A stretch of 64,000 bases of DNA from Mytilus galloprovincialis (GCF_965363235.1 NC_134841.1:61587078-61651077), one strand, 5' to 3'. Positions 1 to 11,601 are shown, numbered from the stretch's first letter. Notes: generated by a model not told the origin, from the sequence alone. Translations and numbers: made by a program.

Positions 1-779
1 CCCCCCTAAACAAGCCTCCATCATGTTTGAATCATCGCCCATCTTAAACGCAGGTTGCTATTGGTTATTTGATGAATTTATCCATGTTATATATAATATA
101 TTGTAACTGTTTTGTGTATCTCAAATAACCATACATGTATATATACATTGTATAATGTAAAACGAGAGTTAATTTTTGGCCGGAAATATGGAGGTTTCTA
201 AAGTAAAAAAATGTGCAAAATATTATATAAACAATCTGCGAGTGGGGTCTTAAGAAACGATGATAGTCCATCAGAAGGGGTCGATAAATGGCTGACCCGT
301 GTTAAGAGAGATCCATATCTATTGCCCGTAAAGGACTCCTTTGTAAATTACGAAAAAGAGAAGGCTAATGCCGCTACAAGGCAGCATACACGCACACCCG
401 CAAAGTGAAAAGGGATTAATATAAGTTGCCATTACTTGTTTCCCAATCCACTATAAATAAATATATTTACACTAGACAGATGGAATCTTTGTGGTGGACA
501 GATGAAACACTGTATCCCTTCCCCAACTTCGTTTGACAAAAGATCTAAAAATCCTAAAGCAAACAAATATCAAATTATTCCTCCTAGTAAAGGTTGATTT
601 TGCTTTGTATGATATTTAACCATGAATTAGGCAACTCAAACCGATGAGAAGTGCCCACTTGAACATACCACCAGTTATATGAAATATTGATAATTGTTGA
701 ATGCCTCATGGTGACTTGAAGATGAAGGACAACAATAAAAACGTTCCATAGTCGGATTTTACCATGTATTGATATTAAT
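1..779. other. Intergenic, no gene recognised
   Basis: AT-rich sequence with no recognised gene. A 65-codon open frame at 211-408 (+) has a mixed, lysine-rich composition and no family resemblance I can name. It could be a stray exon or chance. Nothing else is supported here. Confidence 0.5.
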
Positions 780-921
780 ATGGTCTCATGTACATTTACT
801 CCACATCCCTTCATATTTACATTGGGTAACCAATCATATTCCTGGAAATGTATAGGAGGTAAGATAATAATATGGTCTCATGTACATTTACTCCACATCC
901 CTTCATATTTGCATTGGGTAT
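780..921 (+). repeat. Local tandem duplication, about 92-bp spacing
   Basis: A block of about 50 bp beginning AATATGGTCTCATG occurs at about 779-830 and again at about 870-920 with one base difference (ATTTACATT versus ATTTGCATT). A recent local duplication; no function is implied. Confidence 0.8.
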
Positions 922-1504
922 ACAACAAACTAAAATACTGCTACAAACTACAACTAAAAATCAAAAAAGCTTCAGACAGTATAGAAAATTATTCTCTTTG
1001 TAACAACTGACAAATCCTTGACACAAAAAAAATCTGTTTTGTTGCAGTAAAGCTGGAATAGCATGCTGAAAACTTATGTAATGATATCTTCCGTGTAATA
1101 CATTATTTGGTGCTAAAAATAAATTAAAAAGACAATTTATGCTTTGGCTTACCTTTGTTTTTTTGCTTCGATTTTCCCGACCCCATAAATAGGCGCATTG
1201 CCGGAATCCAACGATAGCAAAATATGGTCCTGTTAGCGTTGAATCGAGCCCGTGACCAGAATAGGAACCAGCGAAACGCCCGACATTGGTGGGTTAGACC
1301 ATGGATTGAGCTGCGCCTGATGGGTGGGCAGTATAGTACACTGATGCAAGAGTTGAAGCGGGAATCTGCCGGTGATTTTGTTTGATTCATGCAGATGGAG
1401 CCTGGCATGTTTCAAGAACTTTTACTGAGAGTCGCCGCTCACATTACTTACCCAATAATCGGGCCCTCTATATATACTATAGTTCGGAGTCAAACGCGTG
1501 AGTG

Positions 1505-1830
1505 ACTCACGACTGTTGTGCGACAGTCGTACGACAGTGGTACGACAGTGACACGACAGTAACACGCGCATCCCATGAAATGAAAACCTAAAACCATAGC
1601 CCTAAACAACTCACGATTGTCCTACGACTGTCGCACGACCGACTTGCGACAAATTTGCGACAGTATAATTACAATGTTTTGTTCTGTCGTGTACCCATCG
1701 TGGGATCATCGTGGAAATGTCGTAGCCAATGTGACCACTCGAAATATTTTTGGACATTTTGCACGACAGTGCCACGACAACTATTTAATAGATCTTCCAC
1801 GACAAAAAATCGTACGATCTGTTGTGACCG
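1505..1830. repeat. CGACAGT motif cluster
   Basis: CGACAGT starts at 1521, 1532, 1543 and 1554, an exact 11-bp spacing. Its reverse complement ACTGTCG and related forms recur further on (1610-1670 and 1760-1830). The mix of direct and inverted copies resembles the subterminal repeats of a transposon end, but no matching second end was found. Confidence 0.6.
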
Positions 1831-1865
1831 GGACTTAAGAAAGGATAATGATCGAATTGGAATAC

Positions 1866-1914
1866 GATAGTTACATATAGAACCATGGACTTTACTTCCA
1901 TGGTGTAACTATCC
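1866..1914. repeat. Short hairpin, GATAGTTACA arms
   Basis: GATAGTTACA at 1866 pairs with TGTAACTATC ending near 1913, and CCATGGA pairs with TCCATGG inside it. The whole is an almost complete inverted repeat under 50 bp, probably a very small non-autonomous element or the residue of one. Confidence 0.65.
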
Positions 1915-2073
1915 TATTGGTGTCATGTTGCTATGCCAACATGGCCTTAATTACCCCTAAATCATGGTCTCTCCGGGAACTCTGGCTTCCTCCACCAATA
2001 AAAACTAACTGCCACGAAATAGCACAATAGTGTTGAAAGTGGCGTTAGTCGCCAATCAATCAATCAATCAACC
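1900..2073 (+). repeat. Probable retroelement 3' end with AATC tail
   Basis: The segment ends in GTGGCGTTAGTCGCC followed by a short run of AATC units (about 2053-2072). I recognise this arrangement, GTGGCGTTA then (AATC)n, as a common 3' tail of dispersed retroelements in bivalves. No coding sequence is attached, so LINE or SINE cannot be decided. Confidence 0.5.
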
Positions 2074-2099
2074 CTGAATCATGGCAAAATTGAATTCAG

Positions 2100-2680
2100 T
2101 TACTTGTGTTTGGAAGTACTGTAATACTGTAGGTCATATCTAAATCAAAGGACAACATTTCAAAATGAGACTATTTTAGCAATATCTGCAGTGGGTTTTT
2201 TTTTCTTTTCAAATTATAAAGCAAAACATAGATGGGACATGCATGGTTGCTTTAGTGTTGTGAATTGGAAGTCAACCCGTATTTCATATTTTACCTTCGA
2301 ATTTTTATTTCTCATGTGAATACATTGAAAATCAGTTAATACTTTTACAATTGTTTTATATTTATAACATTTTCACTAAGGTGATAAGCATTTAGACAAT
2401 AAAGGGATTTACCTTGAACCAAATCTACAATTTTGATAAGTAGCTTAAGGACAAGAATGAAATTTATAACATGTCTAACATTTGTTTTAAAAATAAAATG
2501 CTTTGAGTTAATCATCATGTAAAAATCGATTTTAACCAATACATCTACTGTCTTATTGTTTTATTCTATCTTTTTAAAATCCTTACCAAAACCCCAACTT
2601 ATAAAAAAATGTGTACGATAGGGTCTTGTCATCTATTGTTTTTACCTATCACCAGAGAAATATATATATATGTTTCTACT
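2100..2680. other. Intergenic, nothing supported
   Basis: AT-rich sequence without a supported gene or structured repeat. A stretch near 2570-2600 (CCTTACCAAAACCC) recurs near 6004-6020, so part of it is dispersed repeat. Confidence 0.5.
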
Positions 2681-2844
2681 CAGTGGCGGATCCAGAACTT
2701 TTCCTAAGGGGGGGCCCGCTGACTGACCTAAGAGGGGGCCCGCTCCAGTCATGCTTCAATGATTCCCTATATAATCAACCAAATTTTTTCCACGAAAGGG
2801 GGGGCCCGGGCCCCCCAGGGCCCCCCCCCCTGGATCCGCCTATG
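2681..2844. mobile_element. Short hAT-like MITE, GGCGGATCCAG ends
   Basis: Starts CAGTGGCGGATCCAG; the reverse complement of its other end reads CATAGGCGGATCCAGG. CTACT flanks both sides (2676-2680 and 2845-2849), giving a 5-bp target-site duplication. The interior has G and C homopolymer runs (GGGGGGGCCC, a run of Cs). Non-autonomous. The ends resemble hAT-type termini, although classical hAT elements duplicate 8 bp. Confidence 0.7.
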
Positions 2845-3791
2845 CTACTATCATGGATCAAGCACATATAGCTTTATTGGTCTATATTTTTTGTATCTTG
2901 ATTTGTTTAGTTTAATAAAGAGAATAGTGATTTCCGAATATTTTCTGACCTAAATATCGTTTATTTACCAAGTTTTGATCGCTTATAATTCTTTTAAGGC
3001 TAGGACTAATGAGGCCGTGTCCTTTGTCCGTCATACATGCCAAATATGATATTTCATAAGTCTTTAAATTCAGTCAGGTCAATTAAGTTCATAATTTGCC
3101 GAAATACACTCATGGTAACTCAGAAAACACAGGGATCTACCACCAGGGGCCGTGTCATCGAAAGTGTCCTAAGAATTGTCTTAAGATAGTCTTAGGACGG
3201 TCTTATGATATATCTCAGACTATACACCGAAGGTATCCTAAGATAATCTTAACAAAGATGTTCTATCGTAGTTCTAAGTACAATTTTCTCGTTACCGTAT
3301 AATGATAGAATTATTTTAACAAGCATATACAAAAAAAGTAGCATTTGAATGTTTTGTTTGCTATATTAGGTTTGCACACATACTATGCTTAAACACAAGT
3401 CTTATATTTGTAATTGTAATAAGTTTATTGCAAATCAGCATATAATATAATGCTATAGTATCAACAACATATATTATATAATAAGCGACATAATATAAGT
3501 GAAAACAGAAACAAAATAATAACAAAAAAACAACCCATATTAAACAAATAGTACCATATATAATCTACGTTATCAGTTGTGACCGTAGTTTCCAGTTTTC
3601 ATTTAACAAACAACAAAGTTTTAATACCAACGTTCTTGAACATGTTTGAATAAGTGATAAACATTTTGACATATTAGGCCAAGAAAAATAAGATTTAGGC
3701 AAAAATCTTAAACGCAAATGTCTTTAGGCTAGACAAATCATTACAAAATGATATTCATTTTCAATAGCTTTCATATTGCAACATTGACATA
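2845..3791. other. Intergenic with degenerate repeat 3140-3300
   Basis: No gene. At 3142-3300, after ACCAGGGGCCGTGTCATC, variants of CTTAAGATAGTCTTAGG repeat, including CCTAAGATAATCTTA. This looks like the decayed end of a transposon whose partner end is not visible. The rest is featureless AT-rich DNA. Confidence 0.45.
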
Positions 3792-4184
3792 GGGTGCATT
3801 TCTTTCTATCACAAACTACGCAAACGACTAAGCGCGCACATGTTTTGATCATTTGTTTCTAACATACGTTTGAAAAGTTTACATAAACTTTGACAAACTG
3901 TCTATGCAATCGCTAAAGATAAGTCTACAGTTTGTCGTTCGTCGTTTGTTAGTACAAACACTACATTTGTTTCTGACTTGAACTTGATTAAACGATATAT
4001 TTTTTCTACGTTTGTAAAAAATCTGTTTACCAACAACATGTACATGCATAATTGAAAGTTGAAACAGGGTCAGTAAATACTTATTGAACGTTGTATTTAT
4101 TTGTTTCTACTTTCGTAGAGTTTAGAAAACAACAACAAACGCCACACAACGTTTACAAAATTTTGGTTAGAAAGAAATGCAGCC
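3792..4184. mobile_element. MITE, GGGTGCATTTCTTTCTA TIR, TA flanks
   Basis: The left end GGGTGCATTTCTTTCTA matches the reverse complement of the right end, GGCTGCATTTCTTTCTA, with one mismatch. TA lies at 3790-3791 and 4185-4186. The 393-bp interior has many ACAAACG/CGTTTGT motifs in both orientations and no coding potential. TA flanks suggest a Tc1/mariner-type or similar non-autonomous element. Confidence 0.7.
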
Positions 4185-4604
4185 TAAGTCTTTCATTACG
4201 AGGCACATTATTATCTACCAGTTTCAATGTTTAAGTGAACCACATCTAAGTTGTGTTAAGAGTAAATATTTTTCCAAACAAAAGTCATTTTTTCACATTC
4301 CAACATATTAGAACGTCAGCTTTGTAAAAACTGATCATAGAGGCGTAGTTTCAAAACATCATATGAAAAAAAAAATCATTTTCTTGGTTATGACATAAAA
4401 ATTTATAACTAAGATAATTTAACAAGATCCGGACATTTGACGCCAAGTTTGTTTTTCCATTCTTAGTATCATTAACTAACACATTTTATACAAATCAAAT
4501 ACAATAGGAGGTTTCTTAGTAACAATGTTCAACCAATATTAAAAGTATTCTTTGTTTTCTAATAATATGCATTGGCAAATGTCCAAGTTCACTGATAACA
4601 GCAC

Positions 4605-4969
4605 ATAAAGGTGAATAAATAAATTTGGTGTATTTACTGTCTTCTGATTGGTTAAAATTATTAGTTTTATTTTCAATGTTGTCAATTTTTATGGCGACAC
4701 GCCCACTCTGACGTTGTGTATTCATACGCCGACATGTGTGTACGTTGTTATTGTTAATATAAATAATATAAAGTGTTCTTTGAGCTTTATTTTTGATAGA
4801 AATTTATTTATAATGAATGGCAATAATTTATTTTGAATTTATTGAACCATAAAATTAATTTTTGACTCTTCACATTTTACATAATCCGCTTCGCGGATTA
4901 TTCAACGTGAAGAGTCAAAAATTAATTTTATGGTTCAATAAATTCAAAATAAATAATAGCCATTCATTA
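4605..4969. repeat. Fold-back repeat with 75-bp arms
   Basis: From about 4812 to 4969 the sequence folds on itself around AATCCGCTTCGCGGATT (centre near 4890), with arms of roughly 75 bp and only small mismatches. The left arm plus about 200 bp upstream (4605-4890) recurs at about 30945-31230. Short minus-strand open frames in both copies have similar translations (QSGRVAIKID), which probably reflects shared DNA ancestry rather than a gene. Confidence 0.75.
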
Positions 4970-5200
4970 AATGTTTACCAACTTTAAGTACAAGTCTACA
5001 AAATTTATTATGAACCTGTTTAATGTCCTTGGCATGATGAAACCCCCATATCTCAGAACCTGATTAAAACATAAGTTAATAAAATATTTCTTTATCAAGT
5101 AAAAGCAAGAAAATTAACAAGAAATGGATTCAAATAAGTATACAACTTATATCCTTAAATTATGTACACATGCATTACGGTAAAAGAAATATAATATATA
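4970..5200. other. AT-rich spacer
   Basis: No feature beyond short AT runs leading into the TATATATA tract at the edge of the next repeat. Confidence 0.4.
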
Positions 5201-6062
5201 TATACAACTCGTCTAAAGTTAAACATATCTATAATACTAAAATTACGAGGTCCAATTTGTCAACCGTCATCACGTAAAAACGACGAATCACAGAATTCAA
5301 CTTTATATATAACTAATATAGTACAAAGGTGTAGATTAAAAATTACACCACTCCAGGCCCTTTTGTTTTCCACGTAATTAATATGCCAATAATTAAGAAG
5401 TTCCGGGTCGAGTCCGCTACCGATACCAATAGTATATTCACCTGTTACCTATTACCTTATCTGTACGTTCCGCATCTGACAGGCGCACCACCAAATGTTG
5501 TATTCAGGATTAATATGCTATATACACGGGTCATAACCACAGGGTTGACACTACTAAATTGTCAAATTGTTACCTATTGTAGTATTTTAACCAGTAAGAC
5601 TTTCTAAGATAACAATACGAATACTAAAAATCTGGACTAAAAATAAGGCGTATAGGTACAGTTTTCAATTTGTTAGTGGGCATGACGTAAAACAGCGAAG
5701 CAAAGAATTCAACTTTATTTATAACTTATATAGGACAATGCTGTTGATTAAAAAAATGCTCCATTTCAGGACTTTTTGTTTTCCAAATAATTAATATTAT
5801 TGTTTCAGTTCGACGGGTTCAAACAGAAAGACTTGAAAGCAGAGAAAAACTGTGTACCTTATAATCGGCATGACTTTATCAGATGACAATACTAATACTA
5901 AAATAAGGCTTGCGCATAGTTATATACTTTAATTCAGTCACGGACCCGTGATATCACGGGTGTGTTCTAGTATATATATATATATTGTCTTTTTCTATCT
6001 TTTAAAAGTCCTTACCAAAACCCTTATATCAGTTAGGGTTTTAGACGAGTTGTATATATATA
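5201..6062. repeat. TIR-bounded repeat with internal duplication
   Basis: The left edge reads TATATACAACTCGTCTAAA and the right edge is its reverse complement, TTTAGACGAGTTGTATATA. Inside, a roughly 400-bp module is present twice: GAATTCAACTTTAT is found near 5292 and 5707 and the sequence after each copy runs in parallel. The GACGAGTTGTATATA end recurs near 18393, so the family is dispersed. No protein is supported; a non-autonomous element is likely. Confidence 0.6.
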
Positions 6063-6814
6063 GATTCTTACGGTGATACGAGTGGATTATCGGATTTATC
6101 CAATAGAGATAGTAAAATTATCGTTTTATATTAGAACTGAACAAATTAATTGTAAATAGTTCAAATTAGATATAATTCATTATTAATTAGGTAAAATCAT
6201 TACATACTTTGAGGGAGCTGAATTTGAATTTTATTACTGCAAATTAACATACGTTTGAATACATGCATGAGCAAAAGAAAAAAAATCGAGTTTTACCAAT
6301 GCAAAACTACAGGGCCCAGTTTCATCCTAAATATAAAAAAGAAGGTGTGGTATGATTGCCAATGAGATAACTCTCCCAAAGAGACCGGAAAATCAATAAT
6401 AAAATATCTAATTTATATTAAAACGCATCAAATAATAATTTAAAAATATGAAAAATTGATGGAAATTTGTGTTAAAATCATTTTGTTATCACAAGTTGTG
6501 GAACTGTTAACAAAGAAAATGTACTTATCCAATACAAAAAATTGGAAAATGGTGTGAGCAAAAAATAATATCCTAATTTTGTCTACTTTTGACCAGTTCA
6601 AACCAGCTCGACTAGTGAAGTGTACAAATTTTCAAATAAATATTATAGTTATTCTATAGAATCTTTCCCCCTTTTTAATTGCATACAACCACTTTTTTTT
6701 AATCTTTTTAATATTTTGTTGTACCACAAAAACATGAAAAAAGTTTGAGTTAATTCTGTTTTAACTGCTAAAATTACTTTTAAATAAACAGAGTATACTA
6801 AATTTGAAGAATTA
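6063..6814. other. Intergenic with a dispersed-repeat fragment
   Basis: No gene. GGTGTGGTATGATTGCCAAT at about 6344 followed by GAGATAACTCTCCC resembles a repeat fragment widespread in mussel sequence. The rest is AT-rich. Confidence 0.4.
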
Positions 6815-7005
6815 CAGAATTAATTGCAGGATAAAGACAATAACTGTTTAGTGTCTTTAAATATCAGCTGTATTTGTACGAGGCTAGGAAACAAGGTGTA
6901 TGCGAGCTTTTAGCGAGATATTACACCTGTTTCGAGCCGAGTACAAGAACAGCTGATATTTAAAGACACTAAACAGTTATTGTCTTTATCCTGCGATTAA
7001 TTCTG
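6815..7005. mobile_element. Palindromic MITE, CAGAATTAAT ends, TA flanks
   Basis: Arms of about 85 bp pair almost perfectly: CAGAATTAATTGCAGGATAA at the left and, as reverse complement of the right, CAGAATTAATCGCAGGATAA, then AAGACAATAACTGTTTAGTG and further. TA lies on both sides (6813-6814, 7006-7007). A 191-bp near-complete palindrome with no coding capacity. Confidence 0.8.
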
Positions 7006-7644
7006 TATATTTTTTGTGTTTTGAAAGACACAAAAAAGCATGTTTTTTGCATTTATTTTCGTTTTGAAATCCCTTGAGGCCCGTGTAGTAATACGATACA
7101 GTAATCACAAATTCAGCTGAAGACGGGTTCACAAAAAAGAATCTCGAATTGTCAACAATAATACATTGCTCAAGGTGAATAATTATCTATTTTAACATAA
7201 CAACTAATTTCAACAGTAAAAACAAATAACAAAACATTGTCCAATTTGAAACAGGAGTGTACGAGTTGTCCTACGCTTCAGTCTCGACATTCTCTAAACA
7301 TGCATGCTGAAATTGACATGGTTTTTTTTTGTTACACAATCATGCACATTCAAGTTTTGAAATCGGTAGTTGTCATCGTAGAAAAGGCTGCTGTTCATGT
7401 GTGTATGTTATCGGAAAATTGTAGTTTAATACGTCATTGGAATGGAGTTGCAATACACATTCTGAGGTCACGCAGGTTCATACAATACTCAGTCCGGCAG
7501 CTTTAAAGCTATATCTGTATAGTACACAGATACAGCATAGCGATATCTGTAGGGCTGTATCTGTATTTAGAAGAACACCCAATTGCAGGATAAATTTATA
7601 TATTATTAAGGCAGGGATTTCGTTACCACAAATTACTTTTGTAG
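7006..7644. other. Intergenic, nothing supported
   Basis: Open frames here (for example 7237-7506) show no recognisable domain. No repeat boundary was found. Confidence 0.4.
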
Positions 7645-7858
7645 ATACAAAGATTTGGTCAGCAAGTTTAGCTGTACCTGTAGAAAACTTATTTCACACG
7701 GAATAGCACATCCTAAATTTTACGGTGATGTTGTAAACGAAGCCCGAAAATTTAGATACGATCTTGATAAACATATCAACCTATTCAACACTGTCATTAA
7801 ATATTTGAAAATTGTTTTTATTGGTATGAATACAATGATTTTGTTATCAGTTAATTAA
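7645..7858 (+). pseudogene. Retroelement RT C-terminal fragment
   Basis: The translated segment contains VSKFSC, then a block close to SHGIAHPKFYGDVV and ARKFRYD. I recognise this as the region downstream of the reverse-transcriptase core in a bivalve retroelement family whose conserved core reads FYGDLVYK. The rest of the RT is missing, so this is a dead fragment. It lies in the same orientation as non-coding pieces at 8820-9335 that resemble the same family's 3' region, so both may derive from one old insertion. A Penelope-like assignment is possible but not shown. Confidence 0.55.
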
Positions 7859-8819
7859 AATCAATATAATGTACTTTTCACTCCATACTTCTACCACATC
7901 ACCGCCTAGCATTGCGCAGATCTATCCCATCCTAGGCCTCTAACTAAGCAGATACTAAAAATCAGCTTTTGTGTTTCCTTCTCGAAGGAATTAAACAAGG
8001 ACACCTAAACGCAATTGTACAATGTATTTTTGATGGATACGTTATCTTATCATCATACAGATATAGTCATTTCTTTCATTTTAACATTTTGTTAAAGTTT
8101 GCTAAAGTAGCTTACTGACTGTAGAAATATTGGCTGTTTATATTATTTGCAAAAAGGAAAAGCAATTGATGACATTAGAAAAAAAGAATTACTCTATCAG
8201 ACCAGGAATTAGATATACTGTTCCAGGATCAGACCAACACTAATTAATTGGAAAGAAGTCAAATCAATCACATCGAAATTATTTGATAAAAAAAAATGAT
8301 AAATATAGTCTCATGGAACAAAAAGTAAAAAAAAGAAGTTGACAAGTATTCTATAAGCGCTTGTGGTGAAAGGATGACAAAAATCTTTGTTTCACATCTG
8401 CCATAGCTGCATTTGTGACAGGTTGTGAGTAAAACAGTAACTGCATAATATTTCCCGACAGATTGTAGATAAACCTTTTGAATTTTTTTAAGTCAAGATA
8501 GACAAATAATGAAAGTACTTTCCCACCAATTTACACAAACGCAGACAGCAGACTTTCTCCTGATGAATATCATCTGATTATTCAAGAAGAAGAATAAAAC
8601 ACCCCTTGTTACGGTGTTATGATGAAACAGTTGACTTGTCGGTTTATGGGGATAACCATAATTTGGGCATAAACAGAAAATATATGAACATCAGGAGCCA
8701 TTTGTGTCAATATATTACTTTCCATAACTTTCAAGCATCATTGCGGCGCCCCTCAATTTTATATTTATATGTTTTGAAGTTTTGTATGATGATCGTTTTT
8801 CATGATCTAGTACACATTT
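7859..8819. other. Intergenic, nothing supported
   Basis: AT-rich sequence with no recognised domain, RNA gene or bounded repeat. Confidence 0.4.
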
Positions 8820-9335
8820 TTATGTATGGCCAGCTGAAGCTCGCCTCGGGTGTGGGATTTTATCGTTGTGTTGAAGAGCCTCCGTCTGTTTTCTGCTCTT
8901 TGGTCAGGTTGTTGTTTCTTTGACACCATTGTCCAATTTCCGTTTCAATACTTTTTGGCCGTACAGCGACCCATAGCGGTTAATTATGTGTCATTTTGGT
9001 GTCTTTTAAAGAGTTGTCACGGCTCATTGTCAATTATACCACATCTTCTTATTTTTATACTACCGAAAATTCTGGACCTACGAAAAATACGGACAGTCAA
9101 ACAGTTAACAACCCATAAAAAGGATAAAAAATAATCTCGAGTTTCTTATAAACCCACTTTGAAGGCTAAATTAGTCATCAGCTATATAAATCTGATTTTT
9201 ATTGCACAACTATTTTAATATTTGAAAAATTCACCGTGACCACAATGCAGGATCCACTTTCCTTTGCAGAGCACCTGAGAGATTCATTAGTTTGTTTTAT
9301 GGGTTTCGAGTTGCTATGTTTTTAATTTGTTTTAG
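8820..9335 (+). repeat. Decayed 3' non-coding retroelement pieces
   Basis: Two recognisable blocks lie on the plus strand. About 8848-8945 contains GTGTGGGATTTTATCG and GGTTGTTGTTTCTTTGACAC. About 9245-9330 contains GCAGGATCCACTTTCC and GAGCACCTGAGAGATTC, matching the block GCAGGATCTACTTCCC / GAGCACCTGAGATAACC at 15715-15760. Both are degenerate copies of non-coding sequence that follows the RT region in the family seen at 14940-15935. Confidence 0.6.
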
Positions 9336-9633
9336 AGACTACTTAAAAAAGAAAATAATGTCAATTATAACTCACGTACTTTGCTTATGTATAAATGTTT
9401 TAAAGAATGTTTAGAGATTTTGTATCAAACTGCATGTTTCTCAGTATATTTTTGTTAATTCTTACTGTAACTTATATACTGAAAATCAGAATTAAGACCG
9501 GAAAATAAAAACACTCATATATATAAATCGCTATTTTGCGGGAGCCAGCAAAATATCGATAACAAAATGAATGTAAAATCTTGTATATATATAGTATGTG
9601 TATTCTCAGTTGAGGATTTTATCCCTTTATGTA
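9336..9633. other. Downstream flank of TRIM-like gene
   Basis: Presumed 3' flank of the minus-strand gene that ends at 9634. I could not identify a confident minus-strand AATAAA polyadenylation signal. Confidence 0.4.
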
Positions 9634-11601
9634 TTAACTTAATAGTTCTACCGGAAAAACATAACCATTGTTTGTGCCTATCCAGACAGTATTATTTTGA
9701 TCGGCTGTTACACTCCAAGCCTCCTGATTATCAAGGGGCACAACCCGGCGAAGTCTTCCTTCAGGTGACAGCCAGTGAAGACAGTTTGTAGAAATGTCTA
9801 CAACAACTATGTCACCATTTTCACAACAACAAACTCCACGTGGTATAAATTCCTGTTCTGAGTCAAAAATACCAGAATACGTTCCAATAATTATGTCCCC
9901 ATTACAGATAAAGACAGAGAGTTGTATCCAATCAGAAACGACTATGCGTCGATTTTGACCAATCGCAATTCTCGCTGGATACCTAATTTTATTGTCATTT
10001 ACTACTCTCTTAACCTTATGTGCCTTTGATATTTCAGTGACATGTCCAACTTGGTGTCTGTCGAAGAAAGAACCCTTTTCTGTCATTCCAGCAATTAAAT
10101 TCTCATCGAAATCAATTGCAAGTCCCCGTACACAAGAACGTGTCTCAGCAAATATCTCCTTATTTTCCTTTACAAGTTTGAATATTCTTTTTTCTGAGTT
10201 TGAACTGATATAAAGAGATCCATTTCTAGCTGCAACTAAATCGTCAATTGGATGATGGAACTTCTTGTGTCCAATTCGAAGACCGGTTATGGTAAAGGTT
10301 TCAAGAATACCTTCACCTCCGAGACAAACACAAACAGACCCGTCCCGTAGTAATGTCAAGCCAGTAACTGTACCTTCGGAACACCAGAATGCTTTTCTAC
10401 AGCGCGAAGAAGATGACACATCAAATGAACGATGTGAACGAATTGATTTAGTTCGGCGATCTTCGTCGTAGTAGGAGCGACGTAATTCTGAAAGCCTGGA
10501 AATTGATTGAATGTGTTTTGGTCTTTTATTCAATTTATCAAATGTTCCAAATATTTTCTCTATTTCAAAATCTGTAATGCCAGTTTGCGATGGAGAAAAG
10601 TGTTTAAGCTTAATTTCCGAAATTTGAACGTCTAATCTCTGTAATTTTTTAAATTGTTTCTGAAGTTTCGGTGTATGGACTACAATATCTATATTGTAAG
10701 CGTGTTGTAAAAATATATTTCCCAATTTTAGAAGTTCCTCAATTGAAGCTACATTCGTGTTCAACGTGTTCATATTATTTTCTAGTTGTTTTATGTTTTC
10801 TTCATTTTCGTTAACAACTTTCCTTACAAATTCGCCGCGTATCTCATTCACTAGTCTATGTAATTCTTTCGTCCGTTCATCAATCATGGCGATGACATCT
10901 TCTTGATACGCTTTGATTTTCCGTTTCTGTTCAGCAACTTTATTTTGAAAGTCATTTGCATCCGTATTTGATGTGACCGTTTTCAACGATGTTCCAAGTT
11001 GCTCTCTTAAAATGGTTGCCATACTTGCTATATCTTTACTACGATGGGTTTTATGTTCCGTTGTGTTGCACGTGTGGCAAATAGGTTTCTCGCAAGTATC
11101 ACAATAATACAACAGTTCTTCCTTTGGGTGTATAGAACATGTTCTTATCTGTTCTTTCCCTTTCCCTAGACTTATAACATTATGATATTTATATCCTTGC
11201 ATACTTATATGGCTAATAAGACAAGATTTACACAAGTTTGTATTGCAATCTTTGCATACTGAATCTGCTTTTATTTTATGTTCGCAAAGGTCGCAATTAA
11301 TTGGGGAGCTACTGTCACTGATCTTTATGTATTCGTTTTTCGGTAAACCTCTACACCCATTGACAGGGGCAATGTTCATCTCTTTACAAAGTGGGCATGG
11401 GAAGTTTCCATCCTCATAGTTCACCATCAGATACTCATCTAAACAAAATCTGCAGAAAGAATGGTAACAGTTGAGGAGTCGAGGATCCTTGAAGTCATCT
11501 TTACACAGCGTACAAAAGTAACTCTTTCTCGTCCGTCGCTTATTCACACCTGCTTTCAGTTTTCCTATGAATTTCATACTGTTTAAAGTTAATGAATCCA
11601 T
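9634..11601 (-). CDS. TRIM-like RING / B-box / propeller protein
   Basis: Predicted 655-residue single-exon protein. The RING finger has zinc ligands C30, C33, C45, H47, C50, C53, C69 and C72 (C3HC4 order). B-box 1 uses C103, C106, C116, C119, C124, C127, H131 and H140; B-box 2 uses C155, H158, C167, C170, C175, C178, H183 and H186. Charged heptad-like sequence at about 199-300 fits a coiled coil. A Ser/Arg-rich linker (about 378-415) leads into a C-terminal region of repeated beta-blades with NHL-like spacing (motifs YPARIA, SDWI, PRGVC, NCLHW). The family act as E3 ubiquitin ligases that dimerise through the coiled coil, and in bivalves such genes are expanded and often linked to innate immunity; substrate and role here are unknown. 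The start ATG has A at -3 and G at +4. The next gene upstream is a paralogue in the same orientation. Confidence 0.93.
   Translation of the reverse strand: MDSLTLNSMKFIGKLKAGVNKRRTRKSYFCTLCKDDFKDPRLLNCYHSFCRFCLDEYLMVNYEDGNFPCPLCKEMNIAPVNGCRGLPKNEYIKISDSSSPINCDLCEHKIKADSVCKDCNTNLCKSCLISHISMQGYKYHNVISLGKGKEQIRTCSIHPKEELLYYCDTCEKPICHTCNTTEHKTHRSKDIASMATILREQLGTSLKTVTSNTDANDFQNKVAEQKRKIKAYQEDVIAMIDERTKELHRLVNEIRGEFVRKVVNENEENIKQLENNMNTLNTNVASIEELLKLGNIFLQHAYNIDIVVHTPKLQKQFKKLQRLDVQISEIKLKHFSPSQTGITDFEIEKIFGTFDKLNKRPKHIQSISRLSELRRSYYDEDRRTKSIRSHRSFDVSSSSRCRKAFWCSEGTVTGLTLLRDGSVCVCLGGEGILETFTITGLRIGHKKFHHPIDDLVAARNGSLYISSNSEKRIFKLVKENKEIFAETRSCVRGLAIDFDENLIAGMTEKGSFFDRHQVGHVTEISKAHKVKRVVNDNKIRYPARIAIGQNRRIVVSDWIQLSVFICNGDIIIGTYSGIFDSEQEFIPRGVCCCENGDIVVVDISTNCLHWLSPEGRLRRVVPLDNQEAWSVTADQNNTVWIGTNNGYVFPVELLS

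Noticed and set aside
1124..1415. Minus-strand open frames of 94 and 60 codons
   Set aside because: No domain resemblance, two overlapping frames of equal plausibility, and no supporting gene context.
8606..9134. Open frames of about 100 codons on the plus strand as host genes
   Set aside because: They overlap retroelement 3' non-coding repeat sequence and contain no recognised domain.
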